A DNA stretch of 64,000 nucleotides from Sulfurovum sp. Its GTDB lineage: Bacteria; Campylobacterota; Campylobacteria; Campylobacterales; Sulfurovaceae. Below are positions 63,960 through 64,000 of this stretch, one piece after another; the first letter of the stretch is position 1, and every line of letters begins with the position of its first letter. The position numbers and the translations under genes are program-made. The notes below the pieces were generated by a model. The model had not been told where the DNA came from. It searched no databases and saw nothing but the letters and a program-made list of their open reading frames with translations. The stretch lies in contig JALTVI010000115.1 of the NCBI GenBank assembly GCA_027049035.1, positions 33,024-97,023 on the forward strand, read 5' to 3'.

Positions 63960-64000
63960 GCGTGCCCTCTTCTTTCCTGTGTTCCGACTATGCTAAGTCA

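Overview
The window looks like a chromosomal segment of a Campylobacterota (epsilonproteobacterial) chemolithotroph of the Sulfurovum/Sulfurimonas type. This is inferred from gene content and protein style (fused RibBA with a degraded C-terminal half, an unusual heme-copper NO reductase, CtpA-PurC-PurS-PurQ order); I could not run a search. No virus or plasmid backbone is needed to explain it: core metabolic genes flank a long accessory block.

Layout. 1-4 kb: coiled-coil protein, acetyl-CoA synthetase, RibBA. 4.1-5.7 kb: the 3' end of a dead diguanylate cyclase gene abutting a DDE transposase (IS5-like). 5.7-14.5 kb: a complete type V-A CRISPR-Cas locus, all on the minus strand: WYL regulator, a 1214-residue Cas12a, Cas4, Cas1, Cas2, a short leader, then 35 intact 36-nt repeats plus one decayed terminal repeat. 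14.6-14.85 kb: tRNA-Gln and initiator tRNA-fMet under a consensus sigma-70 promoter. 14.8-32.6 kb: an integrative and mobilizable element inserted in the 3' end of tRNA-fMet, with tyrosine integrase, excisionase, MOBP relaxase, TraJ- and TraK-like relaxosome proteins, an IncP/RP4-like oriT, ParA, a phage-type replisome organizer and an isolated trbJ-trbK-like-trbL block. Its cargo includes a nucleotidyltransferase toxin pair, a Vsr / GHKL-ATPase / Dcm system and an orphan antitoxin. 32.6-33.9 kb: a second small unit bounded by another copy of the tRNA 3' end, carrying an AbiEii-type toxin-antitoxin pair. 34-41.4 kb: a type I restriction-modification operon with a RhuM-Fic gene between hsdM and hsdS and a DUF45 metalloprotease after hsdR. 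41.4-64 kb: core genes: two small membrane proteins, a gNOR-like NO reductase pair behind an FNR-type promoter, a diguanylate cyclase, ClpB, CtpA-PurCSQ, PlsC, SOD, phosphofructokinase, a pyruvate dehydrogenase cluster with lipoate genes, and a cation/proton antiporter.

How it works together. About 28 kb (5.7-33.9 kb) is devoted to defence and mobility, followed by 7 kb of type I restriction. The mobile element has DNA processing (relaxase, TraJ, TraK, oriT) but no coupling protein or T4SS ATPase, so it should depend on a helper conjugation system. The retained TrbJ/K/L-like proteins suggest that it modifies or excludes that helper. The most unusual points are the compact Cas12a locus with a three-half-site operator and a WYL gene, two spacers each present twice in reversed order, the oriT with TrbJKL remnant, a C-terminal tail shared by two adjacent envelope proteins, and the NO reductase whose CuB histidine is aspartate.
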